Positions 32,035 through 38,813 of a stretch of 64,000 nucleotides of DNA are shown one piece after another (positions within the stretch are counted from its first letter, which is position 1; the number at the start of each line of letters is the position of its first letter). The notes under the pieces are model-generated. The model was given only the letters and a program-made list of their open reading frames with translations, did no database searches and was not told where the DNA came from. A program made the translations under genes and the position numbers. The DNA is from a virus: positions 124,001-188,000 of the IMG/VR virus record IMGVR_UViG_3300035698_018317; one strand, given 5' to 3'.

Positions 32035-33321
32035 ATGGAATTTAAAAAGTGGATAAATTTATCCGAAGGTATTTTGGGGTATGTCATTGCAGCCTGTATC
32101 ACAGAAGGACGGAAAGCCCCAGAATCTCTTAGAGGTAGTGATTTTTCATCAACTTTATTTGACACAACTCCTAAATCCAAACAGATTTTAGGAGCGGATG
32201 CATGTCCAGTAAATCCTCTTAGTGGTTATGATACACACATTAAATCCATACAAAAATTTGCATTTTCAGGACCAGACCAGTTTGCCCAGACAATGCTTTT
32301 TTCTCCATTATCAGCAAATGTTCCATTTACAAAGCACTGGGATAATTTCCAAGTGCTTATGATGATATTGAAACATTATTTCCCAAACAAAGTAAACCCA
32401 CAAAAATTAGAATTTATAGTTGATGCATTTAATGATAAGTATCATGCAATGGCTCATACTATAGCTGGATTTAAATATAACACAATTGCTGACATATGGA
32501 ATAATAGAGAAAAATTATTCAACGAACTTCCCAAATTATCTAAAGAGGGAGATGATGAAAAGTTGATAAGAAGATTGTCTGAAATCCCCGGTGTCCAGTC
32601 TGTCAAAGCTGGATTTATTGCTCAATTGTTATTTGGTAAAGCAGGCTGTATAGACACTCACAATATAGATATTTATAGCAAAGTATTCCCAGATATGGCT
32701 GATGAGTTTGACGAAAAGAAGTGGAAGGGAAAAGATGGAGCTAAGAATTATGTTGCTTTGTTAAGAAAGTTGGAAAAAGAAAAGAAAGTAGGCAGCAAAC
32801 AATTGTGGGATATTTGGGTAGATTTTGTAGAGCATTTCTATCGTCTTGTATCAACGCATGGCGAGGGTATCTATGCTGATATGGGGTCTTCGTTGAATCC
32901 AGATGACCCAGTTTATCAAGCAATAAAAGAAAAAGAAATAAAAATCCCTAAAATAAAAATAGGTCAATCCACAAAAAGACAAGCTATGGTTCCGGTTGTT
33001 TCTGGTAAGCATGGTATGGGTGCTAGTGCAACTCATTTACAAGATGACCCTGATGAAATGCTAAGACAGTTCCAACGAATACAAAGAGGTGAGGAAGGCA
33101 GCATTGCTTCTAAAGCAGTTCCGTTCAGAGCGGGTTTACATGACCCATCAATTGGAATGGCAACACAACCATCTTCGCTACACTATTTTGGAAAAGCTCT
33201 TAGTGACAAGGGAGAAGTAGACCCAGATAGGATTAGAGACATCATAAATAGACGACAAAAGCGGGGCGGTAAAAAAGCGTGGGCCGCACGAAATGCAAAA
33301 CAACAAGGAAATCTTTTTTAA
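32035..33321 (+). CDS. Tagged HhH-GPD superfamily DNA repair-like protein
   Basis: A 428-residue protein from ATG 32035 (MEFKKWINLSEG, the shared tag). Around residue 183, LSEIPGVQSVKAGF and KAGCIDTHNIDIY align with the endonuclease III helix-hairpin-helix LPGVGRKTA and its VDTH strand. The Lys and the catalytic-type Asp are both kept. No 4Fe-4S Cys cluster follows. The C-terminal 150 residues are basic and end RGGKKAWAARNAKQQ. It probably acts as a glycosylase or AP lyase, or binds DNA. The tag suggests it is packaged. Its neighbour is a PD-(D/E)XK nuclease. Confidence 0.62.
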   Translation: MEFKKWINLSEGILGYVIAACITEGRKAPESLRGSDFSSTLFDTTPKSKQILGADACPVNPLSGYDTHIKSIQKFAFSGPDQFAQTMLFSPLSANVPFTKHWDNFQVLMMILKHYFPNKVNPQKLEFIVDAFNDKYHAMAHTIAGFKYNTIADIWNNREKLFNELPKLSKEGDDEKLIRRLSEIPGVQSVKAGFIAQLLFGKAGCIDTHNIDIYSKVFPDMADEFDEKKWKGKDGAKNYVALLRKLEKEKKVGSKQLWDIWVDFVEHFYRLVSTHGEGIYADMGSSLNPDDPVYQAIKEKEIKIPKIKIGQSTKRQAMVPVVSGKHGMGASATHLQDDPDEMLRQFQRIQRGEEGSIASKAVPFRAGLHDPSIGMATQPSSLHYFGKALSDKGEVDPDRIRDIINRRQKRGGKKAWAARNAKQQGNLF

Positions 33322-33325
33322 TAAA

Positions 33326-33334
33326 CTATATTAA
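33326..33334 (+). promoter_or_regulatory. Late-promoter-like box CTATATTAA
   Basis: Ends 3 nt before the ATG at 33338, only 5 nt past the stop of the previous gene. The spacing is identical to the box at 12466. Confidence 0.55.
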
Positions 33335-33337
33335 AGC

Positions 33338-33886
33338 ATGGATGAAGAAGATTTTATAGTAGACAATATTGTTTCTCACAAACCCAAAAGAATTAAATCA
33401 GGCAAAAAGGGCAAGCGTGTAGAGTTAAATCTCGTAAAGGCTCTTAATGAAAGATTTAGTAAGTTATTCTTGTTAAACCCAGATTGGGGCCAGTTTTCAA
33501 GAACCATTGGTTCTGGAAATAGATGGGGCCAGCAAGTGGTATTACCAAAACATGCAAAAGACACCTTCACAGGCGACCTTGTTTGTCCTGAAAATTTTGA
33601 ATTCGTAATTGAATCAAAGGGCGGATATAACGATATAGATTTGTGTTCTGCGTTTGGTGGAAAGTGCAAAGGCTTAGATAATTTTTTAGACCAAGTAACT
33701 AGCGATAGTAAAAGGTCAGGAAAGAAGCCTTTGTTGGTTTGGAAAAAAGACCGAAAACCCAGTTTAGCATTTATTACTAAAGAACTTCCGCATCCATTCA
33801 AGTGTTCAATGAAATATAATGAATGGACCGCAGTATCCTTAAAGGATTTGCTTGAGTTAGACGATGAGTTCTTTTTTTCTAGCTAA
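33338..33886 (+). CDS. PD-(D/E)XK nuclease, Holliday-junction-resolvase-like
   Basis: A 182-residue protein. GKRVELNLVKALNERF near residue 26 supplies the first acidic helix. FTGDLVCPENFEFVIESKGG (about 84-103) is the GD...ExK catalytic core, and a helix with LDNFLDQVTSDSKR and PLLVWKKDRKP completes the fold. This layout is typical of archaeal Hjc-like and phage resolvases. It may resolve branched DNA before packaging, a role held by gp49 in T4. It overlaps a convergent membrane peptide gene by 4 nt. Confidence 0.78.
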   Translation: MDEEDFIVDNIVSHKPKRIKSGKKGKRVELNLVKALNERFSKLFLLNPDWGQFSRTIGSGNRWGQQVVLPKHAKDTFTGDLVCPENFEFVIESKGGYNDIDLCSAFGGKCKGLDNFLDQVTSDSKRSGKKPLLVWKKDRKPSLAFITKELPHPFKCSMKYNEWTAVSLKDLLELDDEFFFSS

Positions 33887-33972
33887 ACCTGAGATGATAT
33901 CGCAAAAACAGCAGCAAGAAGAGCAAGAACTGCCGCTACAATGGCTATTTCTATTAATGAAAATTTTCCCAT
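33883..33972 (-). CDS. 29-residue membrane peptide
   Basis: Begins MGKFSLIEIAIVAAVLALLA and is a single transmembrane helix. AGGAAGG gives a very strong ribosome site, and the ATG overlaps the previous stop (TAATG). It is the last gene of the run that starts at 36054. Confidence 0.65.
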   Translation of the reverse strand: MGKFSLIEIAIVAAVLALLAAVFAISSQV

Positions 33973-34142
33973 TACCTTCCTAACAACACCAAAGTTCCTT
34001 GCATATCTAATTTGCATTGTTCTAAAGCATCACAAACCAAGATGCCATCTGTGTGGCTAAGTGGTGGTGATGTGGTAAGAAGGATTTCATCAAGCAGACC
34101 CCGTATATCAGTTATATTTGTTCTTATTTCTTTTGTTTTCAT
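33972..34142 (-). CDS. Small paralogue of the DALEQ module, copy A
   Basis: A 56-residue protein from ATG 34142 (MKTKEIRTNITDIRGLLDEI), ending DALEQCKLDMQGTLVLLGR. The C-terminal 25 residues match those of the protein at 34336 and of the amidotransferase at 34732. It shares its first five residues with the preceding gene. Probably a short helical adaptor; function unknown. Confidence 0.68.
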   Translation of the reverse strand: MKTKEIRTNITDIRGLLDEILLTTSPPLSHTDGILVCDALEQCKLDMQGTLVLLGR

Positions 34143-34144
34143 CT

Positions 34145-34339
34145 TTATACTTTCTCTTTGGCATCCTCGCATGGATACGGTCGTGCTTTTGCTGCGGCTA
34201 AACTCTCATAAGGGCACTTGAATGTTCTTCCCTCGTTCAAGTGAGCGGTACACGCTGTTCCGGGTTTGCCTTTATCTATGTCACTGCACCTATGATGCCA
34301 ATAACACCAAGTTTTATATTCTACTTCTTTTGTTTTCAT
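34145..34339 (-). CDS. Small Cys/His-rich protein
   Basis: A 64-residue protein (MKTKEVEYKTWCYWHHRCSD) with Cys at about 12, 18, 30, 42 and 57 and two adjacent His, a pattern that could hold zinc. AGGAAG directly precedes the ATG. It sits between two copies of the DALEQ module, overlapping the upstream one by 4 nt. No family recognised. Confidence 0.65.
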   Translation of the reverse strand: MKTKEVEYKTWCYWHHRCSDIDKGKPGTACTAHLNEGRTFKCPYESLAAAKARPYPCEDAKEKV

Positions 34340-34533
34340 CTTCCTAACAAATCTAAAGACCCTTCCATGTCTAATTTAGATTGCTCTAAAGCATCGTCCA
34401 ACATAACACCATTAGCAACGGTCAATTGTCTGCCTTCTACGTTAAGTAAAGAAAGAGGCAAGTATGACTCAATTTTATCAAGTTGGTCCCGAAGGACAGA
34501 TATCTTTGTTCCAATTAATTCTTTGATTACCAT
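34336..34533 (-). CDS. Small paralogue of the DALEQ module, copy B
   Basis: A 65-residue protein. Its C-terminus NGVMLDDALEQSKLDMEGSL is almost identical to the end of the amidotransferase (DGVMLADALEQSSLDMEGSL). The N-terminal half is a helix (KISVLRDQLDKIESY). The start ATG follows a TAAATATAT box with no ribosome site. The same fold as a stand-alone gene suggests gene duplication from the amidotransferase tail or the reverse. Confidence 0.7.
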   Translation of the reverse strand: MVIKELIGTKISVLRDQLDKIESYLPLSLLNVEGRQLTVANGVMLDDALEQSKLDMEGSLDLLGR

Positions 34534-34548
34534 ATATATTTATCAGCC

Positions 34549-34728
34549 TTAGAATTTTGTCCATTGAAGCATTACGTGTGTATTCAAGCATACTTGCCCT
34601 AATACATCGACTAACATATTGCCATCTCCTACTGTTATTCCAGAGACTTGTGCAATTTTCTCGATTTTACCAAGCATCTCACGCATGGCCGTAATGCTTG
34701 CCTCAACTTTTTTTGGAGTCTCAGCCAT
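34549..34728 (-). CDS. Diverged paralogue of the DALEQ module, copy C
   Basis: A 59-residue protein starting MAETPKKVEASITAMREMLG. The order helix, T-x-GDGNMLVDVLGQ, then a final helix follows copies A and B, although identity is low. It starts 3 nt after the amidotransferase stop and so is likely co-translated with it. Confidence 0.6.
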   Translation of the reverse strand: MAETPKKVEASITAMREMLGKIEKIAQVSGITVGDGNMLVDVLGQVCLNTHVMLQWTKF

Positions 34729-34731
34729 TAC

Positions 34732-36054
34732 TTATTTACCAAGCAACTTCAAAGACCCTTCCATGTCCAGACTAGATTGCTCTAAAGCATCTGCTAACAT
34801 AACGCCATCTTCTGCTGTCATGTCTTCACCGCTTTTCACAACCGTCTCGATTTCATCAAGTTTTTCACGAATAGTGGCAATGGTTGTTTCAACTTTTTTA
34901 ATCAATTCTTTATCCGCCAGTGCGTTGTTATCTTCGTTGTCATCATCATCAATCGTGACATTATTTAATTCTTCGTCCCACTCTTTATCTTCCGCTTTTT
35001 TTTTGGCGGCGGCAGTGTTGTTTTTGGCCCATTTGCCGTTTTTATATATACCATCTTTCCTGTTGTTGTGCTGATTGTATGAGTTATAATTGGTGCTGCA
35101 ATAAGATTTTTTACCAATAACATCTTCGTCATCATCTAATTTGGTAATGACTTCAGCAACAGGTTTATTTTGGGGGATTTTGATTTCATCGCCTTCATGT
35201 TCGAATGACGTAAAGCCAGTAGCTCTGACATCAAACTTACGAAGAGTTTTATTCTCTAGAATAGGATGAGCAGGGTTCGTACTGAGAACCCAAATTTCCT
35301 CTGTAGGAAGCTCAATAAGCTTTGTCTTTGTTTTTACAATTTCAGAAGCTTCTGGACAAGACAGAATAGCACGATGCCAGATTTCTGGTGTACTACAGAA
35401 GAATACTAATCCCAGAGTTTTTCGAAGGTCCATCAGCCAAAGAGGACGATGCCTATTTCTGAAGAGCCAAAGTCGGCGATGACCTTTTTCTAATCTTTCA
35501 CCGATAGCAACTGCCATTTGGCCTTTAACAACTTGAGACCAAATATTACGCAGTCCACTTATACGATGGATAATATTATCATCTAGATTCATACCATCAA
35601 GGTCATCATCTAATATTTCCCCAGCTTCAAATATACGAAGCAAAATTTCTGAATCGCAAGACGAATTAACTTCATACTTTTGTTTCAGAGCTTTATATTC
35701 GATATCAGGGATTCGTCCATTATGTGCAAGACCAATCGTTCGGTCTGTACTTGCGAATGGATGATTATTTTTGTTGACGTGTGCTGTCCCAACACCTGTA
35801 CTCGATGCTCTTGCATGTATAATAAGAAGGTCTGGATTTGCCGCACAAACACTCTTCCATGTTGGGGTGTTAATGAAGTCGGAGGACTTTTCAGGCTCTT
35901 TGTGATAAATGATTTTACCATCACCACTTTGAGTTCCCCACATGCCAGAGGCATCAGTTCCACGAACTTCCAGTTGGTCAAAAACAGAGTTCATTATTTG
36001 AAATGAAACTTCTGGTTTTTTACTTTTGCCAATAAATCCTGCAATACCGCACAT
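34732..36054 (-). CDS. Class II glutamine amidotransferase-domain protein
   Basis: A 440-residue protein. MCGIAGFIGK gives the N-terminal nucleophile Cys2, followed by QLEVRGTDASGMWG, LLIIHARASSTG and GLAHNGRIPDIEYK, the Ntn-hydrolase glutaminase motifs of the GlmS/PurF type. No synthase domain (SIS or PRTase) follows. Instead there is a linker with acidic repeats (DDDDNEDN) and a C-terminal DALEQ module shared with three small genes downstream. It would release ammonia from glutamine for an unknown acceptor. The ATG lies 3 nt after a TTTATATG tract. Confidence 0.8.
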   Translation of the reverse strand: MCGIAGFIGKSKKPEVSFQIMNSVFDQLEVRGTDASGMWGTQSGDGKIIYHKEPEKSSDFINTPTWKSVCAANPDLLIIHARASSTGVGTAHVNKNNHPFASTDRTIGLAHNGRIPDIEYKALKQKYEVNSSCDSEILLRIFEAGEILDDDLDGMNLDDNIIHRISGLRNIWSQVVKGQMAVAIGERLEKGHRRLWLFRNRHRPLWLMDLRKTLGLVFFCSTPEIWHRAILSCPEASEIVKTKTKLIELPTEEIWVLSTNPAHPILENKTLRKFDVRATGFTSFEHEGDEIKIPQNKPVAEVITKLDDDEDVIGKKSYCSTNYNSYNQHNNRKDGIYKNGKWAKNNTAAAKKKAEDKEWDEELNNVTIDDDDNEDNNALADKELIKKVETTIATIREKLDEIETVVKSGEDMTAEDGVMLADALEQSSLDMEGSLKLLGK

Positions 36055-36146
36055 ACATATAAACCTTTTTGTAGTCTGCGAAAAATAAATAGGTTTTCGA
36101 CAAGGGGCAGTATATCACAATCCTACGTCAAATCAACTCAAATCAA

Positions 36147-36689
36147 CTAAAATTGAGGAAATTGTTGAGGCGGTTGTGGTGCCTGTTGTTGATTTGGGTC
36201 CATCTGGGGCTGTTGTGGGGGCATTTGTGCCCCTTCTGGCGGTGGAGGCTGTTGTTGAGGCGGTTGTTGCTGTTGCGGCTGTTCTGGAGGAGATTCCCCT
36301 TGTGACGGGGGTAAAGCTTCATTTTCAGGAGGTGCTTCTTCTGGCGAGGCTAATGCATTTACAGGTGCCCCTACACTATCTGCTAATTTCTGTAATTCTT
36401 CTACTGATGCGGTCATAACCTCGCTCAAATCATCTTTTTCATCAATAGCCTTAGAAATGGCAACCCCTACTGTTTGTAGCGGGGCAAGATACTGAGTATC
36501 CTTCTTCGGCCAGTGCGTGTGAAGAATAGTACGTATTTGATTCACTATTTTTTCAGAAGCAGTGACTACTTGACGCTTACCCATTCCTTCACTGTTATCA
36601 AGTAAATTCTGCATAGCGTTAGTTAGGTCGCCTATCTTTTCATTTAAAAAAGATGCGTCTTCATTTAGTAAGTAGTCTCTGAATCTCAT
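36147..36689 (-). CDS. Tagged protein with Pro/Gln-rich tail
   Basis: A 180-residue protein starting MRFRDYLLNEDAS, a strong tag match with an L-L-N-E end. A helical body (about 20-110) precedes a tail of almost pure Pro, Gln, Glu and Met (QQQQPPQQQPPPPEG). The protein at 45074 has the same order of tag and Pro/Gln tail. Probably a virion-internal or scaffold-like protein by analogy; no known fold. Confidence 0.75.
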   Translation of the reverse strand: MRFRDYLLNEDASFLNEKIGDLTNAMQNLLDNSEGMGKRQVVTASEKIVNQIRTILHTHWPKKDTQYLAPLQTVGVAISKAIDEKDDLSEVMTASVEELQKLADSVGAPVNALASPEEAPPENEALPPSQGESPPEQPQQQQPPQQQPPPPEGAQMPPQQPQMDPNQQQAPQPPQQFPQF

Positions 36690-36728
36690 GTTAGTATCTA
36701 TTCTAGAAAAAGTGGTTTTTGCGGCTGA

Positions 36729-36866
36729 TTACAAAAATGCTTGAAACATAAGGGCAATCAAAATAGTGCTTGACATAAATATGAGTTCCCAAATATCAAC
36801 TAATCGCCAAAACCGCTTAAATGATTCTGCTTCTGCCAGCCATATTTTTTCTTGTTTTATATTCAC
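36729..36866 (-). CDS. 45-residue membrane peptide overlapping an upstream gene
   Basis: GTG start with AAGG 6 nt upstream, inside the last codons of the gene at 36817 in another frame. The sequence runs from a charged N-terminus (NIKQEKIWLAEAESFKRF) into a hydrophobic segment (IFMSSTILIALMFQAFL). This is the arrangement expected of a small membrane-anchored peptide. Confidence 0.45.
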   Translation of the reverse strand: MNIKQEKIWLAEAESFKRFWRLVDIWELIFMSSTILIALMFQAFL

Positions 36867-37455
36867 TTAAACCTTGTCTTATCGGCGACGGCGCATGACC
36901 ATCTTCCCGTCTCAATCGTTCATGTGTGGTAAGCGGTTTATAGTAGCAGCCAAAGGCGTGTTCTCGTAACGCATAAAGACCCTTTTTTCCTGTATAGTTA
37001 GAACGGAGAACCTTACCTTCTATAAGGTCTAATCTTTCGATACATTTATCATATATGTTCTTCCACCACCGAGGGGGTTCTTTAATGCCTGTTTTGTGAC
37101 ACCAATACTCAGGATGCTCTATTTCAAAATTCTCTAAAATATATCCCTTTATTTGCTTCGAAGAAACCATGGGAGACCGTATAGAAGAAAGCTCTTTAAA
37201 TACATATTCTATTTGTGCTGATTGATAGTCTATGTGGTTATTACATTTTGCATCTACATCACTATGGTCAGGAAGAAGTTTGGGAAGGACTAATTTGGGT
37301 CGATTCACAATTTCTTTTTTTAACTTGTAATGTTCGTGTGCTGTTGTTACAATTCTCTCAATGTTAGCAAGAGCTACATCTTCAAGGCGTAATTGCTCTA
37401 TTTGAGCAGCAATTTCTACTCGCTTATTTTGAATGTATTTTATATCATCAATCAT
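36817..37455 (-). CDS. Hypothetical protein
   Basis: A 212-residue protein. The first 55 residues form a charged helix (NKRVEIAAQIEQLRLEDVAL). The rest is basic and rich in Tyr, His and Arg. PPRWWKNIYDKCIERL resembles a DNA-binding helix, but no family is recognised. First gene of a short unit upstream of the 45-residue membrane peptide. Confidence 0.65.
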   Translation of the reverse strand: MIDDIKYIQNKRVEIAAQIEQLRLEDVALANIERIVTTAHEHYKLKKEIVNRPKLVLPKLLPDHSDVDAKCNNHIDYQSAQIEYVFKELSSIRSPMVSSKQIKGYILENFEIEHPEYWCHKTGIKEPPRWWKNIYDKCIERLDLIEGKVLRSNYTGKKGLYALREHAFGCYYKPLTTHERLRREDGHAPSPIRQGLSEYKTRKNMAGRSRII

Positions 37456-37490
37456 AAAAGCATTATAAGATAAATCGGGGAAAAAATCAA

Positions 37491-37979
37491 CTACTTTCCT
37501 GTGCTACCAAAACCACCTAAACCACGGTCGGTATCTGATAGTTCTCCAACTTCTTCGATTTCGCCATAAATGGTCTGTTCGATTTTGAGTTGTCCTATTC
37601 TATCGCCTTTTTTGTAAATCTTAAGAGCTGGTACGAAACCGCTAGCGGAGAATGTTGCCCCATGTGCTCTTTTAATATATGAATATATACACTTAAATCT
37701 AAATCTTATTGAATTTCTGTAAGAATTATCTATAAGTCCTTCGCCATTACAAAGAACTAAATCATATTTGCTCACACTAGACCGAGCAGATATTTTGAGA
37801 TGATACCCAATTGGCAATTCAACGGCAATGCCAGTATCATATTCTATATATCTTTTATCTTTAGACCATACGCCATCATCTATGGCTACAACATCATAAC
37901 CTGAATCGGTTGGAGTCCCTTGAGTGGGTATCTGTGCATCATCATGCGTTCTTTTTACTTTCATACTAATTTTATTCAT
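37491..37979 (-). CDS. dut: dUTP diphosphatase
   Basis: A 162-residue trimeric-type dUTPase with all five motifs: TDSGYD (26-31), ARSS (66-69), GEGLIDNSYRNSI (80-92), GDRIGQL (near 126) and C-terminal RGLGGFGSTGK. The last Gly-rich motif, which closes over the substrate, is intact. It converts dUTP to dUMP, keeping uracil out of phage DNA and feeding dTMP synthesis. The stop of the preceding gene overlaps its start by 4 nt. It groups with the ribonucleotide reductase at 38814. Confidence 0.95.
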   Translation of the reverse strand: MNKISMKVKRTHDDAQIPTQGTPTDSGYDVVAIDDGVWSKDKRYIEYDTGIAVELPIGYHLKISARSSVSKYDLVLCNGEGLIDNSYRNSIRFRFKCIYSYIKRAHGATFSASGFVPALKIYKKGDRIGQLKIEQTIYGEIEEVGELSDTDRGLGGFGSTGK

Positions 37980-38176
37980 ATTTCTTTTCCTGCTGAAAAT
38001 GTAGCAATAACTCTATATGTTTCCAAATTAACGACTCTCATCATGCCATAAAAAATAGAATCTTTTGATAATATTTTAGCTTCTATCCTAGCAGATTCTT
38101 CGTCGTCAAAATCTGTGTGCCTTACATCTTCCCATTGACTGTCTTGATATCTATTTTGTAATGTAAATCTATTCAT
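37976..38176 (-). CDS. Hypothetical small protein
   Basis: A 66-residue protein from ATG 38176 (MNRFTLQNRYQDSQWEDV). The body, DDEESARIEAKILSK followed by GMMRVVNLETYRVIATF, looks like a small alpha/beta domain. Several in-frame ATGs lie upstream, but they are inside the preceding gene. Located between a nuclease-like gene and dut in a compact operon. Confidence 0.6.
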   Translation of the reverse strand: MNRFTLQNRYQDSQWEDVRHTDFDDEESARIEAKILSKDSIFYGMMRVVNLETYRVIATFSAGKEI

Positions 38177-38180
38177 TATT

Positions 38181-38801
38181 TTATGCTTCATATAGCATTT
38201 CATATGTGACTAATTCTTTAGGGGGAACATATAAATTAAATTTACCATACTTTTCATTCCAATTCTTTTTCCACCATATATCACATTTTCCATCGGAGTA
38301 CACCTTTTGGTTTCGTTTGTTTTTTATCCACTTTTTAGTAGTGAGTTCATCAAACTTTTCTGGCTTATCCCATTTTTCTTTTGTCCTATTCCAATTTGCT
38401 ATAAGTCTGGTGCAAATACGACAAAGTTCTTTGCTCTCACATCTAGAAACAGATTGTAATTTATGATTCTTCGTGACTCCGACATAGTAATATTCAGACA
38501 TATGATTAAATAATGCCTTTATATCTCTTCCTTTTTTTGTCTTTTCGTGATTCCACCCATAAAACGGCTGGGCTATCACCACTGGGTAGTCGGGCCAGTT
38601 ATATCTAATTTTAAACTGGATGGGGACATTCTTTTTATCGGCAAAATCTGCCCACAAATCTATCCCTGTTTTATCTTCGTCTAACGTAACAGGTCTTACA
38701 TCTTTAAAGTGTTTAATGTTAGTTAGAATTTCAATACATTCGTTCGTGTTTTTATCAGAAACATTCTTTCTGTTTACAAATGACGTTTCGTTTACTGGCA
38801 T
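38181..38801 (-). CDS. Possible PD-(D/E)XK-like protein
   Basis: A 206-residue basic protein. GIDLWADFADKKNVPIQFKI near residue 46 could be the D...QxK core of a restriction-like fold, after a helix containing ECIEILTNI. Trp- and Lys-rich segments follow (KKWIKNKRNQKVY; WWKKNWNEKYGKF). The nuclease call is tentative. It lies between the RNR and dUTPase genes and probably shares their transcript. Confidence 0.5.
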   Translation of the reverse strand: MPVNETSFVNRKNVSDKNTNECIEILTNIKHFKDVRPVTLDEDKTGIDLWADFADKKNVPIQFKIRYNWPDYPVVIAQPFYGWNHEKTKKGRDIKALFNHMSEYYYVGVTKNHKLQSVSRCESKELCRICTRLIANWNRTKEKWDKPEKFDELTTKKWIKNKRNQKVYSDGKCDIWWKKNWNEKYGKFNLYVPPKELVTYEMLYEA

Positions 38802-38813
38802 AATTTCCTTTCA

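Noticed and set aside
33883-33972. Suspected frameshift in the small membrane peptide
   Set aside because: On recounting the A run at 33960-33963 the frame is intact from ATG to stop.
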